64,000 nt of DNA from the NCBI GenBank assembly GCA_964549595.1, contig CAZJWK010000001.1:39230-103229 (forward strand). Reading direction: 5' to 3'. This DNA is from CAZQQN01 sp964549595 (lineage in GTDB: Bacteria > Bacteroidota > Bacteroidia > CAILMK01 > CAYYUA01). Position numbers and translations under genes: made by a program. The first letter of the stretch is position 1. Each line of letters begins with the position of its first letter. Shown piece after piece: positions 17,493-26,503 of the stretch. The notes beneath the pieces were generated by a model, which was not told where the DNA came from, searched no databases, and worked only from the letters and a program-made list of their open reading frames with translations.

Positions 17493-17975
17493 GTTTTAAA
17501 ATAGTTTTAACATATTGATTTTGTGAGAAATTCTACAATTCCGTTCATTCAAACAACGCCGTTTTAAGGAAAAGTTCACTTGCTTTTAACTTTTTCTCAA
17601 AAGCTGATGATCAGGGATCAGAAATCATCAAAATAATTCTTGTTTCCAAAGCCAACAGAGCAAAAAGAAATGGTTTGCGGTAAAAGCCAAGCTTCTACTA
17701 AAGGCATCCCTTGATTTTAAGTGATGGTTTTAACAACGACTTCTGATTTTACAGCTTTCTTTTCCTAATCGTTCCATTTATTCCATTAAAATTGAGGAAG
17801 GGACATTACTCAATATTCCCACGCTCATAGAAGAGAATTCAAAGATGATCCCCCTTAATTTTGATTCCGGGGCTTAATTTCCTTAAGATTAAAAACCAAA
17901 CACTCATTTTCTAAACCATAATTATCAAAAAATGTGTTTACTCTAAACAGTTAAATTATTAAAATCAAAAAAACC
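17493..17975. other. Divergent intergenic region between rpoD and SRAP gene
   Basis: About 480 bases, AT-rich, must hold the promoters of rpoD and the SRAP gene. I found no exact TAnnTTTG at a sensible place, no convincing small open frame, no tRNA-like or riboswitch-like block and no large inverted repeat. Confidence 0.5.
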
Positions 17976-18659
17976 ATGTGCGGTCGTTATTCCATTTCAA
18001 CCCCTGCCGAAGAGCTGGCCGGGCACTTTGATGCACAACTACCTGAGGTGGAAGTCTCACCGGTATACAATGCCGCTCCCAGTCAAAATTTGATGGTCAT
18101 ACCTAATCAGGAAGGACCGAGAAAAGTCCACTTATTTCGTTGGGGCTTGATTCCTTTTTGGGCCAAATCAGAAGACATCGGTTACAAAATGATCAATGCC
18201 CGGGCTGAAAGCTTGATGACTAAACCAGCTTTCAAAGCGGCCTTTAAAAAAAGGCGTTGCCTTGTATTGGCGGACGGTTTCTATGAATGGCAAAAAACCA
18301 AATCCGGCAAGGTTCCTCATCGAATTTGTCTGACAAATAACCAGCCATTTGCTTTTGCCGGATTATGGGAACAATGGAAGGAGCCAGAAACAGACAAAAC
18401 CCTTGAAAGTTTCACCATCATAACCACTGAAGCCAATGAAGCAGTGAAGCCTTTACATGAACGTATGCCGGTCATTCTGCCAGATGATGTAAAAGAGTCA
18501 TGGTTAGCCAATGACCTATCCATAGAGGATTACCAATCTTTATTACAACCCTATCCTTACCAATTGGCTATTTACCAGGTTTCCAAAAAGGTCAATACCC
18601 CAAAAAACAATGATCCCTCTGTTATTGAGCCGGTTAAGTCCGGTGACAGCCTGGTGTGA
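17976..18659 (+). CDS. SRAP (HMCES/YedK) abasic-site protein
   Basis: This 227-residue protein belongs to the SOS-response-associated peptidase family, which crosslinks covalently to abasic sites in single-stranded DNA and shields them. The start MCGRYS places the catalytic cysteine at residue 2 after Met removal. NARAESL, ADGFYEWQ (with the active-site Glu) and LHERMPVIL (with the conserved His) are all present, so it should be active. It stands alone upstream of polA. Both act on damaged DNA, but the 200-base gap means cotranscription is unproven. Confidence 0.96.
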   Translation: MCGRYSISTPAEELAGHFDAQLPEVEVSPVYNAAPSQNLMVIPNQEGPRKVHLFRWGLIPFWAKSEDIGYKMINARAESLMTKPAFKAAFKKRRCLVLADGFYEWQKTKSGKVPHRICLTNNQPFAFAGLWEQWKEPETDKTLESFTIITTEANEAVKPLHERMPVILPDDVKESWLANDLSIEDYQSLLQPYPYQLAIYQVSKKVNTPKNNDPSVIEPVKSGDSLV

Positions 18660-18901
18660 TAAGGCCGGAAAACGAATTCTAACAGGAGATCTGCGGTAAA
18701 ACTGATGGTGATTTTCGCTTTTTAGGCAAAGGGGATTTTTCAATCGTTAAAATGGGACAATCCCTTTTCCCTTGCAAAAATAAAATCAATAAATTTGTCG
18801 GTCACCCTAAATCTTGGTCCATATTCAGAGGTATCGTAATAAAGGGCTTTGTTTGATAACCTTAAACCTCAATGCCCCGTTTATCCAATAAATTGACAAC
18901 C

Positions 18902-21676
18902 ATGGCGCAACAACAAAAAAAGCTTTTTCTCCTGGATGCAATGGCCCTGATTTACAGGGCTCACTTTGCTTTTATCCGAAATCCCATGTATAACTCGAAA
19001 GGCATGAATACATCTGCCTTATTTGGATTTACCAACAGCCTGCTGGAAATTCTTGAAAAAGAGAATCCCACTCATATGGGAATTGTGTTTGACACAAGCG
19101 AGCCTACCTTCCGGGAGGAGACCTATGAAGAATACAAAGCCAATAGGGAGGAACAACCTGAGGACATAGCAGTAGCCATACCAATGGTCAAGCAATTGGC
19201 AGAAGCGTTTCGCATTCCCACCCTGGAAAAACCCGGCTATGAAGCGGACGATATCATTGGGACCATTGCCAAAAAGGCTTCAAAAACCGGTTTTGAAGTG
19301 TACATGATGACCCCTGATAAGGATTTTGCGCAATTGGTTGAGGACCAAATTTACCTCTATAAACCGGCAAGAATGGGGAAACCCTCTGAAATCTGGGACA
19401 CTGGAACAGTTAAGGAAAAGTTCGGAATTGATCGGGTTGATCAGGTGGTAGATATACAAGGGTTAACGGGAGATAGCATTGACAACATTCCGGGTATTGA
19501 AGGGATAGGCCCGAAGACGGCTGAAAAACTTATCAAGCAATTTGGCAGCGTTGAGGATTTGGTCCATAACACTGATCAGCTAAAAGGGAAACAGAAACAA
19601 AAAATAGAGGACAATAAGGATAATGCCCTGATGTCCAAAAAGCTGGCTACTATTTATACCGAAGTCCCTATAGATTTTGATGAAAAATCCCTGGAAAGGG
19701 AGCCCCCGGATGAAGAGTCGTTGAAAGCATTATTCAGGGAATTGGAATTCCGGTCTATTATACGGAAAATGTTCGGAGAGGAGCCGGGATCGCAAAATGG
19801 TCAGGGGGACCTTTTTAACCAAGAAGCGGATAAAACGCAAAAAGAGGAGCCTTCCCCTTACAAGACCCTGGAAGATGTTAGCCATGATTACCGGTTGGTA
19901 CAGGATGCCAAAGAAAGGCAACAACTTGTTCAGTCATTAAGCTCACTGAAGGCATTTGCTATTGATACGGAAACTTCTGCCATAAATCCCCATCAGGCTC
20001 AGTTAGTGGGAATCAGCCTCAGTACAGAAGCCGGCAAGGGTTATTACCTCCCTGTCAATGGAGACCCTGACCTTGCTGAGGCTACCATTAATGACTTAAA
20101 ACCGGTTTTGGCCAATGAACAAATCACTAAGATCGGCCAAAATATCAAGTACGATTTACTGGTACTTAAAAACCGTGGGGTACCTTTAAATGGACCACTT
20201 TTCGATACCATGATAGCCCATTACCTCTTGGAACCAGAACTCCGGCACAACATGGATTACCTGGCTGAGACCTATCTTCAATACCAACCTGAACCTATTG
20301 AAAACTTGATCGGGAAGAAAGGGAAAAACCAAGGCAACATGGGCCAATTGAAACCTGAAAAAATTAAGGATTATGCCTGTGAAGATGCGGATGTGACTTA
20401 TCAACTTTACCAAAAATTCAACGAAGCCCTGGAAATAGAAGATTATACCAAGCTTTACCAGGAAATAGAAGGGCCTTTGATCTACGTTCTGGCGGAAATG
20501 GAACACGAAGGGGTCAAGGTAGATGAAGCACAGCTTAACCATTTTTCCATTGAACTGGAGGAAGAAATGCAGTCCCTGGAAAAGACTATACATGGACTGG
20601 CCGGGGAATCTTTTAACATCAATTCTCCAAAACAGCTTGGCGATATCCTGTTTGAAAAACTCAAACTGGATCCCAATGCCAAGAAGACCCAAAAAACGCA
20701 GCAATACTCCACCAATGAGGAAGTGTTAACCAAGCTTGCCGCTCATTATGAAATTGCCCAAAAGGTGTTGGACTACCGGTCCGTTCAAAAGCTTAAATCC
20801 ACGTATGTAGATGCGCTTCCTGAATTGATTAATCCCAATACAGGAAGGATTCACACTTCCTATCAACAAGCAGTTGCGGCAACCGGACGGCTAAGCTCCA
20901 CCAACCCTAACCTCCAGAATATTCCTATCCGTACAGAAAAAGGCCGCAGGATCAGGGAAGCCTTTGTTCCAAGGGAACCAGGCTATTCCATTTTTGCGGC
21001 TGATTATTCCCAGATTGAGCTTCGTTTGGTGGCTGATATCAGTGGCGATGAATCCCTGATCCAGGCTTTTAAGGAAGGGCAGGATATCCACGCTTCGACT
21101 GCGGCTAAAATTTATAAGGTCCCAATGGAGAAGGTCACCGATACCATGCGCCGTAGTGCTAAAACCGTCAATTTTGGAATTATTTACGGGATTTCTGCCT
21201 TTGGGCTTTCTCAAAGGTTGGGCATTCCCCGGAAAGAGGCTTCCGAAATCATCGAAAGCTACTTTACGGAATTTCCGAAAGTCAAGGAATACATGAACGA
21301 GCAAATTGCCTTTGCCCGCGAGCATGGGTATGTCAAAACTTTACTTGGCCGAAAAAGGACCTTGAGAGACATCACCTCGGGGAATAGCACGCAAAGGGGG
21401 TTTGCAGAACGCAACGCCATTAATAGTCCGATTCAGGGTACGGCTGCGGATATGATCAAGAAGGCCATGGTAGAAATCCATTATGCCATGAGAGAACAGG
21501 GCTTTTCTTCAGCGATGATCATGCAGGTCCATGATGAGCTGATCTTTGATGCCAGGGATAAGGAATTAGAGGCGTTAAAACCCTTAGTACAGGAAAAAAT
21601 GCAAAACGCCCTGGAATTAAACGTGCCCATTGAGGTTGAAATGGGAGTCGGCCAGAATTGGTTGGAGGCCCATTAG
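18902..21676 (+). CDS. polA: DNA polymerase I with 5'-3' and 3'-5' exonuclease domains
   Basis: This 924-residue repair polymerase fills gaps and removes RNA primers. Residues 1-300 are the 5' nuclease (LFLLDAMALIYRAHFAF, GYEADDIIGTIAKK, GLTGDSIDNIPGI). Residues about 330-520 are a proofreading exonuclease whose acidic residues are intact (AIDTETSAI, IGQNIKYDLL, CEDADVTYQLY). The polymerase domain has motif A ADYSQIELRL, the O helix RRSAKTVNFGIIYG and motif C MQVHDELIF. The ATG at 18902 is preferred over an in-frame ATG at 18872, because MAQQQKKLFLLDAMALIYR fits the family N-terminus and the ten earlier residues are atypical. Confidence 0.97.
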   Translation: MAQQQKKLFLLDAMALIYRAHFAFIRNPMYNSKGMNTSALFGFTNSLLEILEKENPTHMGIVFDTSEPTFREETYEEYKANREEQPEDIAVAIPMVKQLAEAFRIPTLEKPGYEADDIIGTIAKKASKTGFEVYMMTPDKDFAQLVEDQIYLYKPARMGKPSEIWDTGTVKEKFGIDRVDQVVDIQGLTGDSIDNIPGIEGIGPKTAEKLIKQFGSVEDLVHNTDQLKGKQKQKIEDNKDNALMSKKLATIYTEVPIDFDEKSLEREPPDEESLKALFRELEFRSIIRKMFGEEPGSQNGQGDLFNQEADKTQKEEPSPYKTLEDVSHDYRLVQDAKERQQLVQSLSSLKAFAIDTETSAINPHQAQLVGISLSTEAGKGYYLPVNGDPDLAEATINDLKPVLANEQITKIGQNIKYDLLVLKNRGVPLNGPLFDTMIAHYLLEPELRHNMDYLAETYLQYQPEPIENLIGKKGKNQGNMGQLKPEKIKDYACEDADVTYQLYQKFNEALEIEDYTKLYQEIEGPLIYVLAEMEHEGVKVDEAQLNHFSIELEEEMQSLEKTIHGLAGESFNINSPKQLGDILFEKLKLDPNAKKTQKTQQYSTNEEVLTKLAAHYEIAQKVLDYRSVQKLKSTYVDALPELINPNTGRIHTSYQQAVAATGRLSSTNPNLQNIPIRTEKGRRIREAFVPREPGYSIFAADYSQIELRLVADISGDESLIQAFKEGQDIHASTAAKIYKVPMEKVTDTMRRSAKTVNFGIIYGISAFGLSQRLGIPRKEASEIIESYFTEFPKVKEYMNEQIAFAREHGYVKTLLGRKRTLRDITSGNSTQRGFAERNAINSPIQGTAADMIKKAMVEIHYAMREQGFSSAMIMQVHDELIFDARDKELEALKPLVQEKMQNALELNVPIEVEMGVGQNWLEAH

Positions 21677-21806
21677 CCAACCACTTCAACCAAATGCCGC
21701 GAAAATGCTTGAGTTAGGAATTGTGCCCTTTTACAATGGAAAACTAATCAGTGAACAAACCACCCGATTAAAAATTAGGCTTTTACTCAGGCTCGTGCTA
21801 AGTTTG

Positions 21807-21881
21807 TCGGGGTGGCTGGATTCGAACCAGCGACTTCCACGTCCCGAACGTGGCGCGCTAACCGGACTGCGCTACACCCCG
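21807..21881 (-). tRNA. tRNA-Pro (anticodon CGG)
   Basis: The minus-strand sequence folds into a complete cloverleaf: a 7-bp acceptor stem CGGGGTG/CACCCCG, a D arm with GGTTA, an anticodon stem CCACG/CGTGG with loop TTCGGGA, and a T arm GCTGG-TTCGAAT-CCAGC. Anticodon CGG reads CCG. The C1-G72 pair and A73 fit proline identity. The CCA end is not encoded. A TAnnTTTG element on the minus strand at 21931-21938 could serve as its promoter. Confidence 0.97.
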
Positions 21882-21990
21882 AATTTTATTTGGGTTTGCA
21901 GTTGAATGACCATTACCCAAAGAAGCTTTGCAAAATTAAAAAAACCAGACGGGTAAGCTCAACTTCCGTTCCTCTCCGCTAACAATCCTT

Positions 21991-21998
21991 TAACTTTG
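21991..21998 (+). promoter_or_regulatory. TAnnTTTG element close to the recF start
   Basis: TAACTTTG is an exact match to the Bacteroidota -7 element and ends only 4 bases before the recF ATG. If used, transcription would start at or next to the start codon and give a leaderless message. No good -33 element was seen. Confidence 0.4.
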
Positions 21999-22002
21999 CC
22001 CC

Positions 22003-23106
22003 ATGCTCATCAAGGATTTGACATTACGTTTTTTCAAAAATTATGATCACCTTGTAATGGATTTTGATACATTAAAATTCGTGGGTTTAACAGGACCCAA
22101 TGGGACCGGTAAGACCAATTTACTGGATGCCATCCATTACCTCTCAATGGGGAAGAGTTATTTCAACCCAGTAGACCGGCAAAACATTCATCCTGATAGC
22201 TATTACTTCAACCTTCAGGGTACTTTTCTAAAACACTCAGAAAATCAACAAATTTTTTGTAGCTATGTCGAAGGGAAGAAGAAAACCATTAAGAAAAATA
22301 AGACGAATTATGACAAATTGGCCAACCACATCGGGCAATTTCCCAATGTGATTATAACCCCTTATGATGTGAAGCTTATCAATGAAGGGGGCGAAGAAAG
22401 GCGCAGGTTTTTAGACCGGATTATCTCCCAAATGGACAAAAAATACCTCGCCAATATCACCCAATACCAGCGTCACCTAAATCAAAGAAATGCCCAGCTC
22501 AAATCAATGGCGGATTCAGGAAGCCACGACCAAAACCTTTTAACGGTTTACAATCAGAAACTTACGGGTTTAGCAGAAGCCATTCATAAAAGGCGCGGCG
22601 CATTTATCGAGCATTTCAATCCTATCTTTTACCGTTATTATGAATGGCTTTCCGGTAATAATGAAGTGGTTTCCCTGGCCTACAACTCCCATTTGAATCA
22701 AAATAACCTGGAAGCCCTCTTCAAAGAAAACTTTGAAAAAGACCTGAGCCTTCAGCGGACAAGTTGTGGAATACACCGGGACGACCTCGACTTCACCATT
22801 TTCACGAGATCATTAAAACGCTTTGGTTCCCAGGGGCAGCAAAAATCTTTCTTGATTGCCCTGAAATTGGCTCAATATGAAGTTATTAAACAACAAGCCG
22901 GCATTCCTCCTTTGCTTTTATTGGATGACATTTTTGATCGTCTGGATGATAGCCGTGTCGGAAGGCTTATCGAAACCATCACTAAAGAAGATTTTAGCCA
23001 GGTCTTCATCACTGATACGTCCAAAGAACGGCTTCAAAAGGTACTGGAAACAAATGCAGACAATTTGGGTATATTTGAGATCGAAAATGGCAAGTTGAAA
23101 CCTTAA
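22003..23106 (+). CDS. recF: DNA replication and repair protein RecF
   Basis: This 367-residue SMC-like ATPase helps RecO and RecR load RecA at gaps. It has the Walker A motif GPNGTGKTNLLDAIHYLSMG near residue 33, the signature region FGSQGQQKSFLIALKLAQ and Walker B LLLLDDIFDRLDDSR. The C-terminus includes QVFITDTSKERL. The start MLIKDLTLRFFKNY is the usual family N-terminus. In many Bacteroidota recF is followed by a DUF721 gene. Here the next gene, 27 bases on, is a DUF3109 protein instead. Confidence 0.97.
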   Translation: MLIKDLTLRFFKNYDHLVMDFDTLKFVGLTGPNGTGKTNLLDAIHYLSMGKSYFNPVDRQNIHPDSYYFNLQGTFLKHSENQQIFCSYVEGKKKTIKKNKTNYDKLANHIGQFPNVIITPYDVKLINEGGEERRRFLDRIISQMDKKYLANITQYQRHLNQRNAQLKSMADSGSHDQNLLTVYNQKLTGLAEAIHKRRGAFIEHFNPIFYRYYEWLSGNNEVVSLAYNSHLNQNNLEALFKENFEKDLSLQRTSCGIHRDDLDFTIFTRSLKRFGSQGQQKSFLIALKLAQYEVIKQQAGIPPLLLLDDIFDRLDDSRVGRLIETITKEDFSQVFITDTSKERLQKVLETNADNLGIFEIENGKLKP

Positions 23107-23133
23107 AGCATTATTTCATTAAAACTTATTGGC

Positions 23134-23712
23134 ATGTTAGCCTTGAACAACACCCTCATTTCCGAAGACATTCTAAACAATGAATTTGTGTGTAACCTCG
23201 AGGCCTGCAAAGGAATTTGCTGTGTAGAAGGAGATTATGGTGCACCGCTGGAACAATCAGAAATTGGCATTATTGAAGAATCCCTGGATGAGATTAAACC
23301 CTATATGAATAAAGCCAATCGGGAAAAATTGGAGAATAAAGGTTTTTACGAACAAGATCCTGATGGAGATATGGTTACAAAATGCATGGGAGGAAAGGAT
23401 TGTATTTTTGTCCGAAAAGAGTCGGACGGGGTTTATAAATGCACCATAGAGCGAGCATGGGAAGATGGAAAGATTAATTTTCAAAAACCCGTTTCTTGCC
23501 ATCTATACCCCGTAAGGCTGGAAGAAGATGGCCCTATGACCCAACTCCATTATGACAAAGCTGAAATGTGTGACCCCGCATGCACCTTAGGAAAGTCCCT
23601 CCAGGTACCCCTTTACAAGTTTGTCAAAGAAGCTTTAATCAGAAAATTCGGGGAAGAATGGTATAACCAACTTGATTCAATAGCGGAGTCCTTGGGATCG
23701 AAAAAGCGTTAG
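23134..23712 (+). CDS. DUF3109 family cysteine-rich protein
   Basis: This 192-residue protein has cysteines in CNLEACKGICCVEGDYGAP near the N-terminus, then TKCMGGKDCIF, YKCTIE, PVSCHLYPVRL and CDPACTLG. The arrangement resembles the YkgJ-type zinc- or iron-binding family and the uncharacterised DUF3109 group of Bacteroidota. A metal cluster is probable but the reaction is unknown. It follows recF by 27 bases and may share its transcript. Nothing in the protein indicates a DNA repair role. Confidence 0.85.
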   Translation: MLALNNTLISEDILNNEFVCNLEACKGICCVEGDYGAPLEQSEIGIIEESLDEIKPYMNKANREKLENKGFYEQDPDGDMVTKCMGGKDCIFVRKESDGVYKCTIERAWEDGKINFQKPVSCHLYPVRLEEDGPMTQLHYDKAEMCDPACTLGKSLQVPLYKFVKEALIRKFGEEWYNQLDSIAESLGSKKR

Positions 23713-23756
23713 CATCCTTGTTAAGTTCCTGAATTACCGGCCTGTAAAAAAGATCT

Positions 23757-25715
23757 ATGAGGACATCCACAGCCAACGGTTTATTATTCCTTCTGATCCT
23801 GTTTACTGGTATTTTTTTGAGGGCCTACAACTGGCAGGAGGTACCTTTTACCCATGATGAATACAGCGCTTTAATCCGTGCCCAGGTTGACAGCTTTAAA
23901 GCGCTTATTGAAAAAGGTGTTATGCCCGATGGCCATCCGGCTGGAGTACAGGTTTTCTTATTTTATTGGATAAGCACCGTAGGTACTCATCCGTTTTTTG
24001 TTAAATTACCCTTTCTTCTATTTGGCATTGCAGGCATCTACTTGACTTTTAAGATTGGAAGTTATTGGTTTAATGACTCCGTGGGTTTATTAACAGCTGC
24101 TTTTATTGCTAGCCTACAATATACCATTTTTTACAGTCAAATTGCTCGCCCTTATGCCAGCGGATTATTTTTTATCCTTTTAGCCCTCTGGTATTGGAGT
24201 CTTTTAATATGGGAAGAAAAGGCTCTATGGCGCAATTGGACAGGTTGGGTTATTGGGGCTATCTTATGTTGTTATAACCATTATTTCTCTATGTTAGCAG
24301 TAAGCCTTATTGGAATTTCCGGTTTTTTCTTGGTAAACAAAAATCGCTTAAGGCATTATTTCATCTCATTATTCGTCATAGCATTGGCTTTCATCCCTCA
24401 TATTAAAATTTTTTTCCACCATCTTAACCAAAAAGGCTTAAGTTGGTTGAGTGAACCGGATTGGTACTTTCTCATCCGTTATATCCAATATTGCTTTCAA
24501 TTTGCTTTATGGCCCCTCATTTTATTCTTTGGCTTAGGCTTACTTGGCATTATTTACCATTTATCCAAAACCGGTTTCAGTGGAAAAGTGCTTTTTTCCT
24601 CTAAAAGGATTCTCTTGTTCATTTGGTTTTTGCTCCCCCTGGTAATAGGATTGGGCTATTCCATCTGGGTACAACCAGTTATTCAATATTCAGTACTGAT
24701 TTTTAGTTTTCCTTTTTTGGTGATAGGAGTTCTTTCTTTTCTACCAAGCTTTACGCCATCATTCAATACCGGCTTGGTAATAATCATTTTGGTGTCCAAT
24801 ATTTACGTATTGATTCACAACCGCCAGCATTACCATATATTTTATGACAAAAACCGCTATAAAAATACTTTTAAGGAAGCCCAAAAGGATTCGAAACATT
24901 ATGGAAAAGACAAACTTTCTTATTTCCTGGCATGTAATGAAAATATATCTAATTATTGGTTTAAAAAGACAAGCTTAACTAACAGGTCGTTTACTTTAAT
25001 GGATACTATAGATTTAAACCAATTTAACGGTATGCTTGCCAAAAACGACAAACCATTTATAGCAATGGCTTGGCCTGGGAAAATGAAATGGGACTTCTTT
25101 GCAGTAGCACACCAACATTATCCCTATTTGCTTAAAAGAAAAAAGTTTCATTCAGGAAGTTATTGTCTATTTGCCAAAAAACCCCACCCTGATACTGTGG
25201 ACCCTTATTATTACACTTACAGAGAAGATTTTGAGAAAACGAACTTTTCTGAAAAGTTTAAGCAGGATAAAATTACCGGTAAAAAAGCCTTTAAAGGTAA
25301 CCACAGCTATTTTATGAAAGCCGGGGAAAAATATGGTCCGACCATTAAAGCCAGGCCCGATACCATCTTAAAGACAATGAATGATATCATACTGGGTTCA
25401 GCCAGAATGTTAAAGGTGGATAGTACGCCATTGCCATTACTTACCGTTGAACTCCTTAACAAAAACGGCGAGAATTTGCACTGGGATGCGGGTAAACCCT
25501 TTTTATCGGATGAAAACAACCAAAGTTGGTACAGGGTTGTCCGTTCTGTGCCATTGGCCATTCATGAGTTAGACCCCGCTTCTGACCTTTACAGGGTAGG
25601 GATATGGAATAAGGATGAAACAACTTGTTATGTGGATAAGCTGGAGTTAAAAGTAATCAAAGGAAACCCCTATTATTACGCCAGGCATTACCCCATTGAA
25701 AAGCCCCTTAATTAA
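23757..25715 (+). CDS. GT39-like polytopic membrane glycosyltransferase
   Basis: This 652-residue protein has a hydrophobic N-terminal two thirds (about ten helices up to residue 360) and a soluble C-terminal third. After the first helix it reads RAYNWQEVPFTHDEYSALIRA, the DE-containing loop that carries the catalytic acid in the ArnT/PMT (GT39/GT83) superfamily, followed by GHPAGVQVFLFYW. ARPYASGLFF is another familiar piece. It probably transfers a sugar from a polyprenyl carrier on the periplasmic side. The acceptor is unknown. The C-terminal soluble domain (about 400-652) is not one I recognise. It overlaps nothing and is convergent with the next gene after 4 bases. Confidence 0.8.
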   Translation: MRTSTANGLLFLLILFTGIFLRAYNWQEVPFTHDEYSALIRAQVDSFKALIEKGVMPDGHPAGVQVFLFYWISTVGTHPFFVKLPFLLFGIAGIYLTFKIGSYWFNDSVGLLTAAFIASLQYTIFYSQIARPYASGLFFILLALWYWSLLIWEEKALWRNWTGWVIGAILCCYNHYFSMLAVSLIGISGFFLVNKNRLRHYFISLFVIALAFIPHIKIFFHHLNQKGLSWLSEPDWYFLIRYIQYCFQFALWPLILFFGLGLLGIIYHLSKTGFSGKVLFSSKRILLFIWFLLPLVIGLGYSIWVQPVIQYSVLIFSFPFLVIGVLSFLPSFTPSFNTGLVIIILVSNIYVLIHNRQHYHIFYDKNRYKNTFKEAQKDSKHYGKDKLSYFLACNENISNYWFKKTSLTNRSFTLMDTIDLNQFNGMLAKNDKPFIAMAWPGKMKWDFFAVAHQHYPYLLKRKKFHSGSYCLFAKKPHPDTVDPYYYTYREDFEKTNFSEKFKQDKITGKKAFKGNHSYFMKAGEKYGPTIKARPDTILKTMNDIILGSARMLKVDSTPLPLLTVELLNKNGENLHWDAGKPFLSDENNQSWYRVVRSVPLAIHELDPASDLYRVGIWNKDETTCYVDKLELKVIKGNPYYYARHYPIEKPLN

Positions 25716-25719
25716 GAAA

Positions 25720-26391
25720 TTAAACCCAGAATCCTTCTTCTTGCAAATAGTGTCGCTTTAATAAAGGAGCCACTTTATACCGCTCGTCATGGGTATCTTC
25801 GTAAAGGGCTTCCAAGGTTTCGTAAACGTCTTTCACGCCAATTTTGTCAGCCCATTCAAACGGCCCCATTGGGTAATTGACCCCTTTTTTCAAACTTTTG
25901 TCAATATCCTCAATGCTACCGGTGCCCTCCTGAAGGACGTAACAAGCTTCATTAATGATCATCATGATAACCCTCGGAGTAACCATTCCTACACGGTCTT
26001 CTACCAAATGGTACTCCCATTTCAGGGCCTGAAGGTGTTGCTCTAAAAAAGCTTTTTGGTCCTGGTTCCATATACTTACTTCCATATGGTCACGAAGGAT
26101 AAGAGAAGGAAGCGCATTCATACCAAAAAGGTGGCAATCCATTTCATTATTTCCATACGCAGCTATTTCCGCCAAGGAAAGTTTTACCGCACAGCCAAAG
26201 ATGGGTTTTCCCTCTAAAGTTTTGTATTCATCAATGTTTTCTGGTCTTTCGTCCAGATGAAGGTCAAATATTAAATCATAATTTTCCAGGTTGGTATCGA
26301 TGATTTCTGAATAGTACGTATCGGCTTTAGGAGGTAAAGTCCGGCTCAATGATTTAAAGCGGTTTTCGGGACCGGTCACGAATATTTTCAT
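25720..26391 (-). CDS. 3-hydroxyacyl-CoA dehydrogenase-like protein with degenerate NAD-binding half
   Basis: This 223-residue protein has a clear C-terminal 3HCDH helical domain: EDRVGMVTPRVIMMIINEACYVL followed by DIDKSLKKGVNYPMGPFEWADKIG (each in pieces). In the N-terminal half the Rossmann GxGxxG loop is missing (it starts MKIFVTGPENRFKSLSRTL), and the usual catalytic HFFNP block is reduced to something like CHLFGMNALPSL. Dehydrogenase activity is therefore doubtful. Dimerising, binding or regulatory roles are possible. I chose the ATG at 26391 (MKIFVTG) rather than one 36 bases upstream, whose extra residues are lysine-rich and unlike the family. Confidence 0.75.
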   Translation of the reverse strand: MKIFVTGPENRFKSLSRTLPPKADTYYSEIIDTNLENYDLIFDLHLDERPENIDEYKTLEGKPIFGCAVKLSLAEIAAYGNNEMDCHLFGMNALPSLILRDHMEVSIWNQDQKAFLEQHLQALKWEYHLVEDRVGMVTPRVIMMIINEACYVLQEGTGSIEDIDKSLKKGVNYPMGPFEWADKIGVKDVYETLEALYEDTHDERYKVAPLLKRHYLQEEGFWV

Positions 26392-26453
26392 AATGATCTT
26401 TTTATTACCTTTATTTAATAGGAACAAAATAATTAAATTCCTAATAATCCTGC

Positions 26454-26461
26454 TAAATTTG
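26454..26461 (+). promoter_or_regulatory. TAnnTTTG promoter element upstream of the ClC pair
   Basis: TAAATTTG is an exact -7 match, 42 bases before the ATG of the first ClC gene. It sits in the gap shared with the divergent dehydrogenase-like gene. Confidence 0.45.
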
Positions 26462-26503
26462 CCTTAGCTTTTAAGGAAATGCCTCAAAAGCCCGGCTAAT
26501 GGA

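Noticed and set aside
20186..20704. Open frame of 172 codons on the minus strand inside polA
   Set aside because: It lies entirely antisense to a well-conserved part of DNA polymerase I and its translation has no known motif; it reflects codon bias of the real gene.
21630..21905. Open frame of 91 codons on the plus strand
   Set aside because: It runs from the end of polA through the antisense of the tRNA-Pro gene, so it is not a protein.
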